From: Pseudomonas sp. Irchel 3A7
Lineage (GTDB): Bacteria; Pseudomonadota; Gammaproteobacteria; Pseudomonadales; Pseudomonadaceae
Assembly: GCF_900187565.1 (NCBI RefSeq)
Contig: NZ_FYED01000011.1
Span: 1-64,000, forward strand
Direction of reading: 5' to 3'
DNA: 64,000 nucleotides
Shown here: positions 24,026 through 31,771 of the stretch, in pieces
Position numbering within the stretch: the stretch's first letter is position 1
Layout: every line of letters starts with the position of its first letter
Made by a program: the position numbers and the translations under genes
Notes under the pieces: model-generated
What the model was told of the DNA's origin: nothing
Seen by the model: the letters and a program-made list of their open reading frames with translations, nothing else
Database searches by the model: none

Positions 24026-25278
24026 TTGCGCAGCTCCATGTGAGGACGTTGCATGGGCAGCAGACCCTGAGGGCGCCAGATCATCATCAGTACCATCAAG
24101 GCACCGAACATCAACATGCGGTACTCACTGAACTCACGCATCATTTCCGGCAACAGGATCATCACCACGGCGGCCAGGATCACACCCAGCTGCGAGCCCA
24201 TGCCACCCAGTACCACGATGGCGAGGATGATCGCCGACTCGATGAAGGTGAAGGACTCCGGCGTGATCAGGCCTTGACGGGCAGCGAAAAAGCTACCGGC
24301 GAAACCGGCGAAACTGGCGCCCAGGGTAAAGGCCGACAGTTTGATCACGGTAGGGTTGAGACCCAGTGCACGGCAGGCGATCTCGTCCTCGCGCAGTGCT
24401 TCCCAGGCGCGGCCCAGCGGCATGCGCAGCAGGCGGTTGATGACGAACAGCGCAGCCAGTGCCAGGAGCAGCGCAACCAGGTAAAGGAAGATCACCTTGT
24501 TGATCGAGTTGTATGCCAGGCCGAAGTACTCGTGGAAAGTCTGCATGCCTTCGGCGGCTTTACGTTCGAAGGTCAGGCCGAAGAACGTCGGTTTCTCGAT
24601 GTTGCTGATGCCGTTCGGACCGCCCGTGAGGCCGGTCAGGTTACGCAGGAACAGTCGGATGATTTCACCGAAGCCCAGGGTCACGATCGCCAGGTAGTCG
24701 CCGCGCAGACGCAGCACCGGGAAACCGAGCAGGAAGCCGAAGGTGGCCGCCATCAGGCCGGCAATCGGCAGGCAGATCCAGAAGCTCAGGCCGTAGTAGT
24801 GCGACAGCAGCGCATAGCTGTAGGCGCCGACGGCGTAGAAGCCGACGTAACCGAGGTCGAGCAGGCCGGCCAGGCCGACCACGATGTTCAGGCCCAGGCC
24901 GAGCATCACGTAGATCAGCACCAGTGTCGCGATGTCCACCGCGCCGCGAGAGCCGAAGAACGGCCAGATCAGCGCACCGGCGATCAACGCAATGATGAAC
25001 CAGCGTTGGGTGCTCGGCAGGGTCAGGAAGTTGGTGGCCTTGGCCGGGATCAGCGGCATGCCTGGCGAGGAGCGCCAGGCCGAGCTGATCTGCTGGTCGA
25101 ACAAGACACGCAGGAACATCAGCACCGAGCACACGGCGATGGTGATCAGCGTGGCGGTGCTGGTGCCGTGGACTTCGAGGTGGATACCGACGATGGTCAG
25201 CTTCAGACCCAGTACCGGGTAGGCCACGGCCCACACCAGCAAGGCGCTGAAAAACGCCTGTTTAAGATTCCTAGTCAT
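24022..25278 (-). CDS. braE: Branched-chain amino acid ABC permease LivM/BraE
   Basis: This 418-residue inner-membrane permease has about ten transmembrane helices and a longer N-terminus than many LivM proteins, as in P. aeruginosa BraE. The cytoplasmic coupling loop is visible as RMPLGRAWEALREDEIACRA (EAA-type). ATGA overlaps exist at both ends (with braD and braF), consistent with a tightly coupled operon. The C-terminus carries the basic PQGLLPMQRPH segment. Confidence 0.96.
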   Translation of the reverse strand: MTRNLKQAFFSALLVWAVAYPVLGLKLTIVGIHLEVHGTSTATLITIAVCSVLMFLRVLFDQQISSAWRSSPGMPLIPAKATNFLTLPSTQRWFIIALIAGALIWPFFGSRGAVDIATLVLIYVMLGLGLNIVVGLAGLLDLGYVGFYAVGAYSYALLSHYYGLSFWICLPIAGLMAATFGFLLGFPVLRLRGDYLAIVTLGFGEIIRLFLRNLTGLTGGPNGISNIEKPTFFGLTFERKAAEGMQTFHEYFGLAYNSINKVIFLYLVALLLALAALFVINRLLRMPLGRAWEALREDEIACRALGLNPTVIKLSAFTLGASFAGFAGSFFAARQGLITPESFTFIESAIILAIVVLGGMGSQLGVILAAVVMILLPEMMREFSEYRMLMFGALMVLMMIWRPQGLLPMQRPHMELRK

Positions 25279-26198
25279 ACTTTCTCAACCTCCGGACGGC
25301 CCAGCAGGCCGGTTGGCCGGAACAACAACACCAAAACCAAGAGACCGAAGGCTACGACGTCCTTGTACTGGTCGCCGAAGATATCGGCACCGAAAGCTTC
25401 TGCCACACCCAGTACCAGCCCGCCGAGCATGGCGCCCGGAATGCTGCCGATACCGCCCAGTACCGCGGCGGTGAAGGCCTTGAGGCCGACCAGGAAACCG
25501 GCGTTCGGGTTGATCACGCCGTATTGCATGCTCAGCAGCACGGCCGCGATGGCCGCCAGCGCGGCACCGATGACGAAGGTCAGGGCGATGATGTTGTTGG
25601 TGTTGATACCCAGCAGGTTGGCCATCTTGATGTCTTCGGCACAGGCGCGGCAGGCGCGACCCAGGCGAGAGCGGGAGATGAACAGCGTCAGGCCGAGCAT
25701 GGCGATCAGGGTCACCACGAACACCACGATTTGCATGTAGGAAATCAGCACTTCATGTGCGCCACCTGGCCCGAAGGCAAAGTTGCCCGGAATCAGGTTG
25801 GGAATGGATTTGTCCTTGGAGTCTTGCGCCAGCAGAACCGTGTTCTGCAGGAAGATCGACATGCCGATGGCGGAGATCAGCGGGATCAGACGGTTGCTGC
25901 CGCGCAAGGGGCGGTAGGCGATCCGTTCGATGCTGTAGCCGTAGGCACTGGTGACAACGATGGTCGCCAGGAAAGCGGCGGTCATCAACAGCGGAACACT
26001 GTCGAGTCCCATCATGGCCAGCCCGGCGATGGCGATGAACGCCACGTAGGATCCGATCATGTACACCTCGCCGTGGGCGAAGTTGATCATTCCAATGATG
26101 CCGTAAACCATCGTATAGCCGATGGCGATCAGGGCATACGTGCTGCCAATGGTCAAACCATTAACCAGCTGTTGGAAGAAGTGATAGATGTCAGGCAT
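25275..26198 (-). CDS. braD: Branched-chain amino acid ABC permease LivH/BraD
   Basis: This 307-residue permease has about eight transmembrane helices. It begins with the typical LivH segment QQLVNGLTIGSTYALIAIGY, and the coupling loop is RLGRACRACAEDIKMANLLG. It pairs with BraE to form the channel. It starts 232 bases after the braC stop. The gap holds a strong hairpin at 26376-26410 that may reduce read-through from braC, so the binding protein would be made in excess. Confidence 0.97.
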   Translation of the reverse strand: MPDIYHFFQQLVNGLTIGSTYALIAIGYTMVYGIIGMINFAHGEVYMIGSYVAFIAIAGLAMMGLDSVPLLMTAAFLATIVVTSAYGYSIERIAYRPLRGSNRLIPLISAIGMSIFLQNTVLLAQDSKDKSIPNLIPGNFAFGPGGAHEVLISYMQIVVFVVTLIAMLGLTLFISRSRLGRACRACAEDIKMANLLGINTNNIIALTFVIGAALAAIAAVLLSMQYGVINPNAGFLVGLKAFTAAVLGGIGSIPGAMLGGLVLGVAEAFGADIFGDQYKDVVAFGLLVLVLLFRPTGLLGRPEVEKV

Positions 26199-26375
26199 TA
26201 CAGCGCTCCTAAAAACCTGATACGCATTTCACTGGTGGAGTCATTTTCCCGCCCGATCCCGTGGATCTGCATCCACTTCGGACTCGGGGTTTGCCAGCGA
26301 ACCGCTGATGACGGTTTTGAGATTTTCAGGTGGGGAGACTAGCGGATCACGCCAGCGCGGCCCAGGTACGTTCGT

Positions 26376-26410
26376 AAAACAAAGCCCACGGCACGCCGTG
26401 GGCTTTATTG
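26376..26410 (-). terminator. Attenuator-type hairpin between braC and braD
   Basis: AAAGCCCACGGC (26381-26392) pairs fully with GCCGTGGGCTTT (26395-26406). Read on the minus strand it is followed by TTTGTTTT. The gap of 232 bases between braC and braD holds nothing else gene-like. Partial termination here would explain the usual excess of binding protein over permease; this is inference from position. Confidence 0.75.
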
Positions 26411-26430
26411 GCAGTCAGTCAGGCAAGGCC

Positions 26431-27558
26431 TTACTGAGGCTTGGCTTCAGTTTTTGGTTTGCCGAAGTGCCACTCGTAAACCACGAATTTGAAGTCTTTC
26501 AGGTCGCCTTTCTCGTCGAAGCTCAGGTCGCCGGTAGGCGTCTTGAAGGTGCCGGCGTGGATGGCTTCAGCCACTTTGGCGGAGTCTTCGGACTTGGCAG
26601 CCTTGATGCCGTCGGCGATCACGGTCACAGCCGAGTAGGCCGGGAACACGAACGGACCGCTCGGGTCTTCTTTCTTGGCTTTGAACGCGTCAGCCAGGGC
26701 GACGTTGGCCGGATCCTGGTCGAAGGATTTCGGCAGGGTCACCAGCAGGCCTTCGGAGGACTTCTGGGCGATCTGCGAGATCGAATCGTTACCCACGCCT
26801 TCCGGACCCATGAACTTGGCTTTCAGGCCTTTTTCATCCGCTTGACGCAGGATCAGACCCAGCTCCGGGTGGTAGCCGCCGTAGTAGACGAAGTCGACGT
26901 TGGCTTGCTTGAGCTTGGCGATGATCGAGGAGAAGTCTTTGTCGCCGGCGTTGATGCCTTCGAACACGGCAACCTTGGTGCCTTTCTTCTCGAGGGTTTG
27001 TTTGACGGCAGTGGCGATGCCTTCACCGTATTGCTGTTTGTCGTGCAGGACAGCAACGATTTTCGGTTTTACGAAATCGGCGATGTAGTTACCGGCGGCA
27101 GGGCCCTGGGCGCTGTCCAGACCGATGGTGCGGAACACCATTTTGTAACCACGGGTGGTGATGTCCGGGCTGGTGGCAGCCGGGGTGATCATGATCACGC
27201 CTTCGTCTTCGTAGATGTCCGAAGCCGGTTGAGTGGAGCTGGAGCACAGGTGGCCGACCACGAATTTAACGCCGTCGTTGACGACTTTGTTCGCGACCGC
27301 TACCGCTTGTTTTGGATCACAGGCGTCATCGTATTCAACGGCTTCGAGTTTCTTGCCGTCTACGCCGCCTTTGGCGTTGATCTGTTCGATGGCCATTTTG
27401 GCGCCACTGAACTGCATGTCGCCGTATTGGGCTACAGGGCCGGTTTTAGGGCCGGCGATGCCGATCTTGATGGTGTCAGCTGCGAACGAATGGCTGGCAA
27501 CCCCGGCCAGAACCATAGCGGCAAACAGTTTGGAAATCTGCTTAGTAGCCTTAGTCAT
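26431..27558 (-). CDS. braC: Branched-chain amino acid-binding periplasmic protein BraC
   Basis: This 375-residue type I periplasmic binding protein delivers Leu, Ile, Val (and Ala or Thr in P. aeruginosa) to BraDE. A Sec signal peptide precedes the mature start (ASHSFAADTIKIGIAGPKTG). Typical signatures are GVDGKKLEAVEYDDACDPKQ, LCSSSTQPASDIYEDEG and FVYYGGYHPELGLI. It is first in the braCDEFG operon. The 349-base region upstream contains a perfect 16-bp palindrome about 100 bases before the ATG that may be a repressor or activator site. Confidence 0.97.
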   Translation of the reverse strand: MTKATKQISKLFAAMVLAGVASHSFAADTIKIGIAGPKTGPVAQYGDMQFSGAKMAIEQINAKGGVDGKKLEAVEYDDACDPKQAVAVANKVVNDGVKFVVGHLCSSSTQPASDIYEDEGVIMITPAATSPDITTRGYKMVFRTIGLDSAQGPAAGNYIADFVKPKIVAVLHDKQQYGEGIATAVKQTLEKKGTKVAVFEGINAGDKDFSSIIAKLKQANVDFVYYGGYHPELGLILRQADEKGLKAKFMGPEGVGNDSISQIAQKSSEGLLVTLPKSFDQDPANVALADAFKAKKEDPSGPFVFPAYSAVTVIADGIKAAKSEDSAKVAEAIHAGTFKTPTGDLSFDEKGDLKDFKFVVYEWHFGKPKTEAKPQ

Positions 27559-27907
27559 AGTGCTCCACTCTTACTGTTGTAGTTTTTATAGTCCTGGCGC
27601 CGTCGGCAGCAGAACCGGGTCAGTATCTACGACATTCCCCGGAAAAGCCCCTCGGCAACTGTACCGGTACAGTGTAGAGCGCCGATTGTCAGCCTGGGAA
27701 GCTGGCGCCAGGGGGCAAAACTTGGGGGTGTCGCTTTTTTGAAAGAAAAAGTCAGAATTGCGGCGGGGCGTTGACGGGCTTATAGCCAGATTCCGTGCAT
27801 TCCTTGGCTTTCCTGCTCTTTTCATTCAGTGATGCAAATTGCTTCTGGGTTTTTCTGCCAGACCACCGACGTTATCATTGCGTCAATTTCTTTTCCGGAC
27901 CGGACCC
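27559..27907. other. Intergenic region upstream of braC
   Basis: These 349 bases separate the divergent braC and DUF2288 genes. They hold the palindrome at 27658-27673 and AT-richer sequence near 27735-27765 and 27785-27845. I see no supported gene, terminator or REP. Both promoters must lie here. Confidence 0.7.
27658..27673. promoter_or_regulatory. Perfect 16-bp palindrome upstream of braC
   Basis: ACTGTACCGGTACAGT is a perfect palindrome 100 bases before the braC start codon. Such symmetric GTAC-centred sites are typical operators for GntR/MocR-type dimers in proteobacteria. No such regulator gene is in the window, so the binding protein is unknown. Confidence 0.45.
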
Positions 27908-28213
27908 ATGACTGAAGAACCTAGCACCCTCTATGCCAAGCTGCTTGGTGAAACCGCATCTATTACCTGGAAGGAGTTGGAGCCGTTCTTTGCCAAGGGT
28001 GCCCTATTGTGGGTCGACCCCGGCCTGGATTTGATCGCTGCCGCCGAGGCCGTGGCCACCGACGAAGGTGAGAAAGTCGCTGCCTGGCTGGCCTGCGACA
28101 AGGTCGCCAAGCTGTCTGAAACGCGGGCGCTGGATCTTTTCGAACGGGATCCGCAGTTGTGGGCAGTGGTGGTTTCGCCGTGGATCCTGATCCAGGAAAG
28201 AGCAAAGGCCTGA
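27908..28213 (+). CDS. DUF2288 protein
   Basis: This 101-residue soluble acidic protein begins TLYAKLLGETASITWKELEP and continues with FAKGALLWVDPGLDLIAAAE and ends with PWILIQERAKA. It matches the DUF2288 family, which has no known function. No motifs for catalysis or metal binding are apparent. The ATG at 27908 is preferred since the conserved part starts there. The gene is convergent with the tubulin-like gene. An imperfect hairpin near 28335-28365 may end its transcript. Confidence 0.85.
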   Translation: MTEEPSTLYAKLLGETASITWKELEPFFAKGALLWVDPGLDLIAAAEAVATDEGEKVAAWLACDKVAKLSETRALDLFERDPQLWAVVVSPWILIQERAKA

Positions 28214-28399
28214 ATGCATGCACTTGTTTGGTGCGCGTCGCCGCTGACCAAAAGTGTGTAGCCGAGTAGCGTGATGGCACGTTGCCGTAGAGAAAAGCCA
28301 CAGCTTCACGGTGACGTAAACGTAACGGGAACAGTTGAGCGGGCAGCCTGAGGGCTGCTCAATTGTTTCTGGATGTTGGGATTGCGTGAATCCGAGGAG

Positions 28400-28468
28400 G
28401 TCTTCGCGAGCAGGCTCGCTCTCCCAAGATCATCACTGAATCCTGTGGGAGCGAGCCTTCTCGCGAAG
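28400..28468. repeat. REP pair, slightly degenerate
   Basis: Two inverted REPs (about 28401-28426 and 28443-28467) lie between the convergent DUF2288 and tubulin-like genes. Each has one or two changes from the consensus (GCTCTCCCA; GAGCCTTCTCGCGA). Confidence 0.85.
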
Positions 28469-28481
28469 GGAACGACGCGGT

Positions 28482-30677
28482 TTAGAAGGTTTTGCCTGTG
28501 TGGTTATTCAGCGAAATAACCTTGGTCTTGCCGATGCGGTGACGGTAGATCTCACGCAGGTATTTGATCGCTTTCTTCACGCAATCGCGCGACAAACGAA
28601 TGTCGTTGATCGAGACAAACTTGTCCTTGTCGTTGATCAGCTCGCGGTATTTCTTCTCGTACATCGGTTTGATCGCGTACCAGTTGGTATCGAGGATCTT
28701 CGCCGGGTTCTCGAACTCGTTGAGCAAGTCATCAATCCGCGCTTCGTCGAACTCTTCGTTGACGATGAAGTCCAGCATCGAGTTATCCAGGGTTTCGTCG
28801 AAACGGTACGGACTGCGTGCGAAGCAACGTTTGATGAAGGCCACGATCAGCGTCAGGAAGTCGTCCGACAGGCACGGGCTCTTGGCGATCAGGGTGGTCA
28901 GCGACAGGTTGGCCGAGGCACCGATTACCAGTGCGTAGCGTTTGAGCGTGGTATTGGGGAACAGGTTGTTGAGATGGGTCTTCAACCGGTTCAGGTCCAT
29001 GTAGGACAGCTTGTAGTCCTTCGGCAGCGAAACGATCGACACCACCGACGAGCAGTTCTTGAAGAAGTGCAGGTCGTGCAGGGCCGCCGCGTCGTAGCCG
29101 GAATTCTTGTACTGCTCCAGCGACGCACGATAGCGCTTGGACTCGATCGGCAGCAGGCTGATGCCTTCGATGGCCTGGGTGACCTTGTTGAAGTGCGGCA
29201 GGTCGATGGAGCGGAAGAACAGATCGTCGATGTTCAGGCGCTGCGGCTCTTTCTCGAACACCTTGAACTTGTCGCTGGTAGGCGCCGGGGTTTCCGGGAC
29301 CACGGACTCGGCGTAGGCAATCGCCACCGGGCCGGCCAGGCTCATGAACAGGTCGTTGGCGTCCAGGCGAATGGTTTCGCCGATGTCGATGCCGGCGCGA
29401 CGGAAATAGTTCTGGTCGTAGTCGGTCGTTACCGCTTGCGCCGTCAGAATGTTGAAGATCTGCTGCGAGATGTACTGGTTGGCGTGCTTCTCCATGGCAT
29501 TGACATCAATGTTCTGGATGTTGCCGTCGTCGCTTTCTTCGGCGTAACGCATGATGTCGTTGGAAATCAGCATCATCGCGTTCCACGGGCGGATACGGCC
29601 CATGACGCTGGCTTCGCTGCTGTCTTCGTTGGCGAAGTTGTAGGAGAAGTCCCACTCTTCCGACAGGTATTTACACAGCAGCCGACCGGCGTTGATGTGC
29701 AGCGCTTCGGACATTTCACTGCGGTGATCGGAAATGTTCGGCAGCACACAGATGCCGCTGGTGAAAATCGGCTCGAAGACGAAGGAGTGACCGCTCTTGC
29801 TGTCGTGCTCATCCATCGGCTTGGTGTCGAAGGTCTTGTTCATGTACGAGTGTTGCTGGGCCAGGCCGAATTCCGAAGCCATGCCCGACCCCGTACCGCC
29901 ACCGGCACTGAAGATCGAGAAGTACAGGCGCGATTGGTTGGCCTTGATGCCGCAGCTGTCGATCAGGTACGAGTGAATCATCTTCCAGTCAGGGCTGGAG
30001 AAGCGCTGGGTGTCCTTGTTCAGGATGATCTTGGCCAGGTATTGGCCGAGGATCGGCGCGTTACCGGCGCCACCGGCGTGGACTTCCGACAAGTCCATGA
30101 TTTTCATTTTGCTGTAGTCGCGCAGGAAACCGCTTTTTTCACCCTTGCGCGAGAAACGGATGCGACCGGCGATGTCTTTGTCGAGGTCGCCGAGCATCAC
30201 CAGCGGCTCTACCAGGAACACCGGTTTGGTCGCCTTGTTCGGCATCAGGCGCAGGTTGGTGCGAATCCATTGGGCCGGGCTGTAGCCTTTTTCGGCATAG
30301 CGCTTGTCCGCCGACAGGCGGTCTTCACTGTTGAATTCGTTGAGGTAGAACTTGCGGGCGTTGTATACCAGCTCCGCGACATCCAGCGCGATGTTCGAAC
30401 CGCAACGGCCCAGGCCGATCAGGCACACTGACGGGAATTCCTGGTCGCTGTGCTGTTCGTTGTCGCCTTCCAGGTGCGGTGGACGCGGGAACACCATGTC
30501 GCGCAGGCCGTCGAGGTTGTCGAGGATGCGGTCGGTGTTGGTTTCGGTGAAGTACAGGTATTGCTGGGTCGCCAGCGGGCGTGACGGGAGCAATGGCTTC
30601 GACGATGAAGGGCTGTTCGCCGCGGGGCTCAAGGTCAGGTCGGATACCGCAGTGGCCGGATTGTTTTTGGAAGTCAT
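28482..30677 (-). CDS. Tubulin/FtsZ-superfamily protein (Tubulin_2-like), solitary
   Basis: This 731-residue protein carries the tubulin/FtsZ GTP-binding loops in the right order. T1 is IGLGRCGSNIA (about 86-97), T3-like HAGGAGNAPILG (about 200-211), and T4 the tubulin signature SAGGGTGSGMAS (GGGTGSG at 259-265). Segment AMMLISNDIM fits the strand that reads SLITIPNDKL in FtsZ. RLDANDL keeps both acidic residues of the T7 catalytic loop (Asp439 and Asp442; NxDFAD in FtsZ). The first 75 residues are Ser/Pro-rich and probably disordered. About 250 C-terminal residues have no family I recognise. It is twice the length of FtsZ and lies alone, far from any division genes. Polymerisation and GTPase activity are inferred from the motifs. 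The start at 30677 is the first well-placed ATG, with a weak ribosome site. Confidence 0.85.
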   Translation of the reverse strand: MTSKNNPATAVSDLTLSPAANSPSSSKPLLPSRPLATQQYLYFTETNTDRILDNLDGLRDMVFPRPPHLEGDNEQHSDQEFPSVCLIGLGRCGSNIALDVAELVYNARKFYLNEFNSEDRLSADKRYAEKGYSPAQWIRTNLRLMPNKATKPVFLVEPLVMLGDLDKDIAGRIRFSRKGEKSGFLRDYSKMKIMDLSEVHAGGAGNAPILGQYLAKIILNKDTQRFSSPDWKMIHSYLIDSCGIKANQSRLYFSIFSAGGGTGSGMASEFGLAQQHSYMNKTFDTKPMDEHDSKSGHSFVFEPIFTSGICVLPNISDHRSEMSEALHINAGRLLCKYLSEEWDFSYNFANEDSSEASVMGRIRPWNAMMLISNDIMRYAEESDDGNIQNIDVNAMEKHANQYISQQIFNILTAQAVTTDYDQNYFRRAGIDIGETIRLDANDLFMSLAGPVAIAYAESVVPETPAPTSDKFKVFEKEPQRLNIDDLFFRSIDLPHFNKVTQAIEGISLLPIESKRYRASLEQYKNSGYDAAALHDLHFFKNCSSVVSIVSLPKDYKLSYMDLNRLKTHLNNLFPNTTLKRYALVIGASANLSLTTLIAKSPCLSDDFLTLIVAFIKRCFARSPYRFDETLDNSMLDFIVNEEFDEARIDDLLNEFENPAKILDTNWYAIKPMYEKKYRELINDKDKFVSINDIRLSRDCVKKAIKYLREIYRHRIGKTKVISLNNHTGKTF

Positions 30678-30874
30678 TGTTCGCCATGTACCTGGGCTGG
30701 TTGGTCGGGCGACACGCTGTCGTCGAACCGTCACGGATGAGAACTCGCGTCTTTTATCAGCGCGTATTTGGCCCAAGCGTCAGAGCCGTGGCCTGAGCGT
30801 CGCTCGGGGGAATCCTTTCCTGAGTCATGATGAATCGGCCGATATTCGGCGATCTTTAATCAAAAAGAGGCAAA

Positions 30875-31771
30875 ATGATGTCAACACTACCTTCGTTGGG
30901 TTTTGCCGGAATCGGTCTGATGGGGCTGCCGATGTGTCGGCGCCTGCTGGCGGCGGGTTATCCGCTGACGGTGTGGAACCGCAATCCGGCCAAATGCGCG
31001 CCGCTGGTCGAGGCGGGTGCCCGCCAGGTCGCGACACCGGCTGAGTTGTGCCGGCACGCGGACTTGGTGATGTTGTGCCTGGCGGATACCTCGGTGGTGC
31101 GTGAAGTGGTGTTTGGCGCGACCGGGGTGGTCGAAGGCGCGAAAAACGGCCAGTTGCTGGTGGATTTCTCCAGCCTGGAACCCACCGCGACGCGGGAAAT
31201 GGCAACAGAGCTTGCCAGCCGGACCGGCATGGGCTGGCTTGATGCGCCGGTGTCCGGTGGCGTGGTCGGTGCCGAGGCGGGGAGCCTGGCGATCATGGTC
31301 GGTGGCGACGCGGCGAATCTCGAACGCATCAAACCCGTGTTGTTGAATCTGGGCCAGCGCGTGACCCACATGGGCGCTGTCGGAGCCGGGCAGGTGACCA
31401 AGGCCTGCAACCAGATGATCGTCGCCTGCAATGCGCTGGTGATTGCCGAAGTGGTGGCGCTGGCGGAGCGTTCCGGTGTCGATGCGAGCCTGATCGCCGA
31501 GGCGCTGGCCGGTGGTTTTGCCGATTCGAAACCTTTGCAGATCCTCGCCCCGCAAATGGCCGAGAGCCGTTTCGAGCCGGTGAAATGGCATGTGCGGACC
31601 TTGCTCAAGGATCTGGACACGGCGGTGAAGTTTTCCCGCGAGCAGGGTTCGGCGACACCGATCAGCGGCCTGGCGGCGCAGCTGATGCGACTGCATGGCG
31701 GGCAGGGGTTCCTGGAAAAAGACCCGTCTACATTAGTGCAGATGTACCGTGCAGCAGATTCAATGAGGTAA
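30875..31771 (+). CDS. 3-hydroxyisobutyrate dehydrogenase-family oxidoreductase
   Basis: This 298-residue beta-hydroxyacid dehydrogenase has an NAD(P) fold starting GFAGIGLMGLPMCRRLL. The substrate loop is DAPVSGGVVGAEAGSL and the catalytic-lysine helix GAGQVTKACNQMIV. Related enzymes are 3-hydroxyisobutyrate dehydrogenase and tartronate semialdehyde reductase; the true substrate cannot be told. AAGAGG stands before two adjacent ATGs (30875 and 30878), and either may be used. Its 3' end overlaps the convergent MHYT-GGDEF-EAL gene by 44 bases. A like pair (PA3312/PA3311) stands side by side in P. aeruginosa, from memory. Confidence 0.9.
   Translation: MMSTLPSLGFAGIGLMGLPMCRRLLAAGYPLTVWNRNPAKCAPLVEAGARQVATPAELCRHADLVMLCLADTSVVREVVFGATGVVEGAKNGQLLVDFSSLEPTATREMATELASRTGMGWLDAPVSGGVVGAEAGSLAIMVGGDAANLERIKPVLLNLGQRVTHMGAVGAGQVTKACNQMIVACNALVIAEVVALAERSGVDASLIAEALAGGFADSKPLQILAPQMAESRFEPVKWHVRTLLKDLDTAVKFSREQGSATPISGLAAQLMRLHGGQGFLEKDPSTLVQMYRAADSMR

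Noticed and set aside
22391..25740. Two long plus-strand frames (550 and 566 codons) across the bra genes
   Set aside because: They are antisense to well-defined ABC transporter genes; the His/Gln/Asp-rich composition is typical of complement translation.
28500..30431. An open frame of 643 codons on the plus strand
   Set aside because: It lies opposite the tubulin-like gene, has no domain or ribosome site, and reads as the GC-driven complement of that gene.
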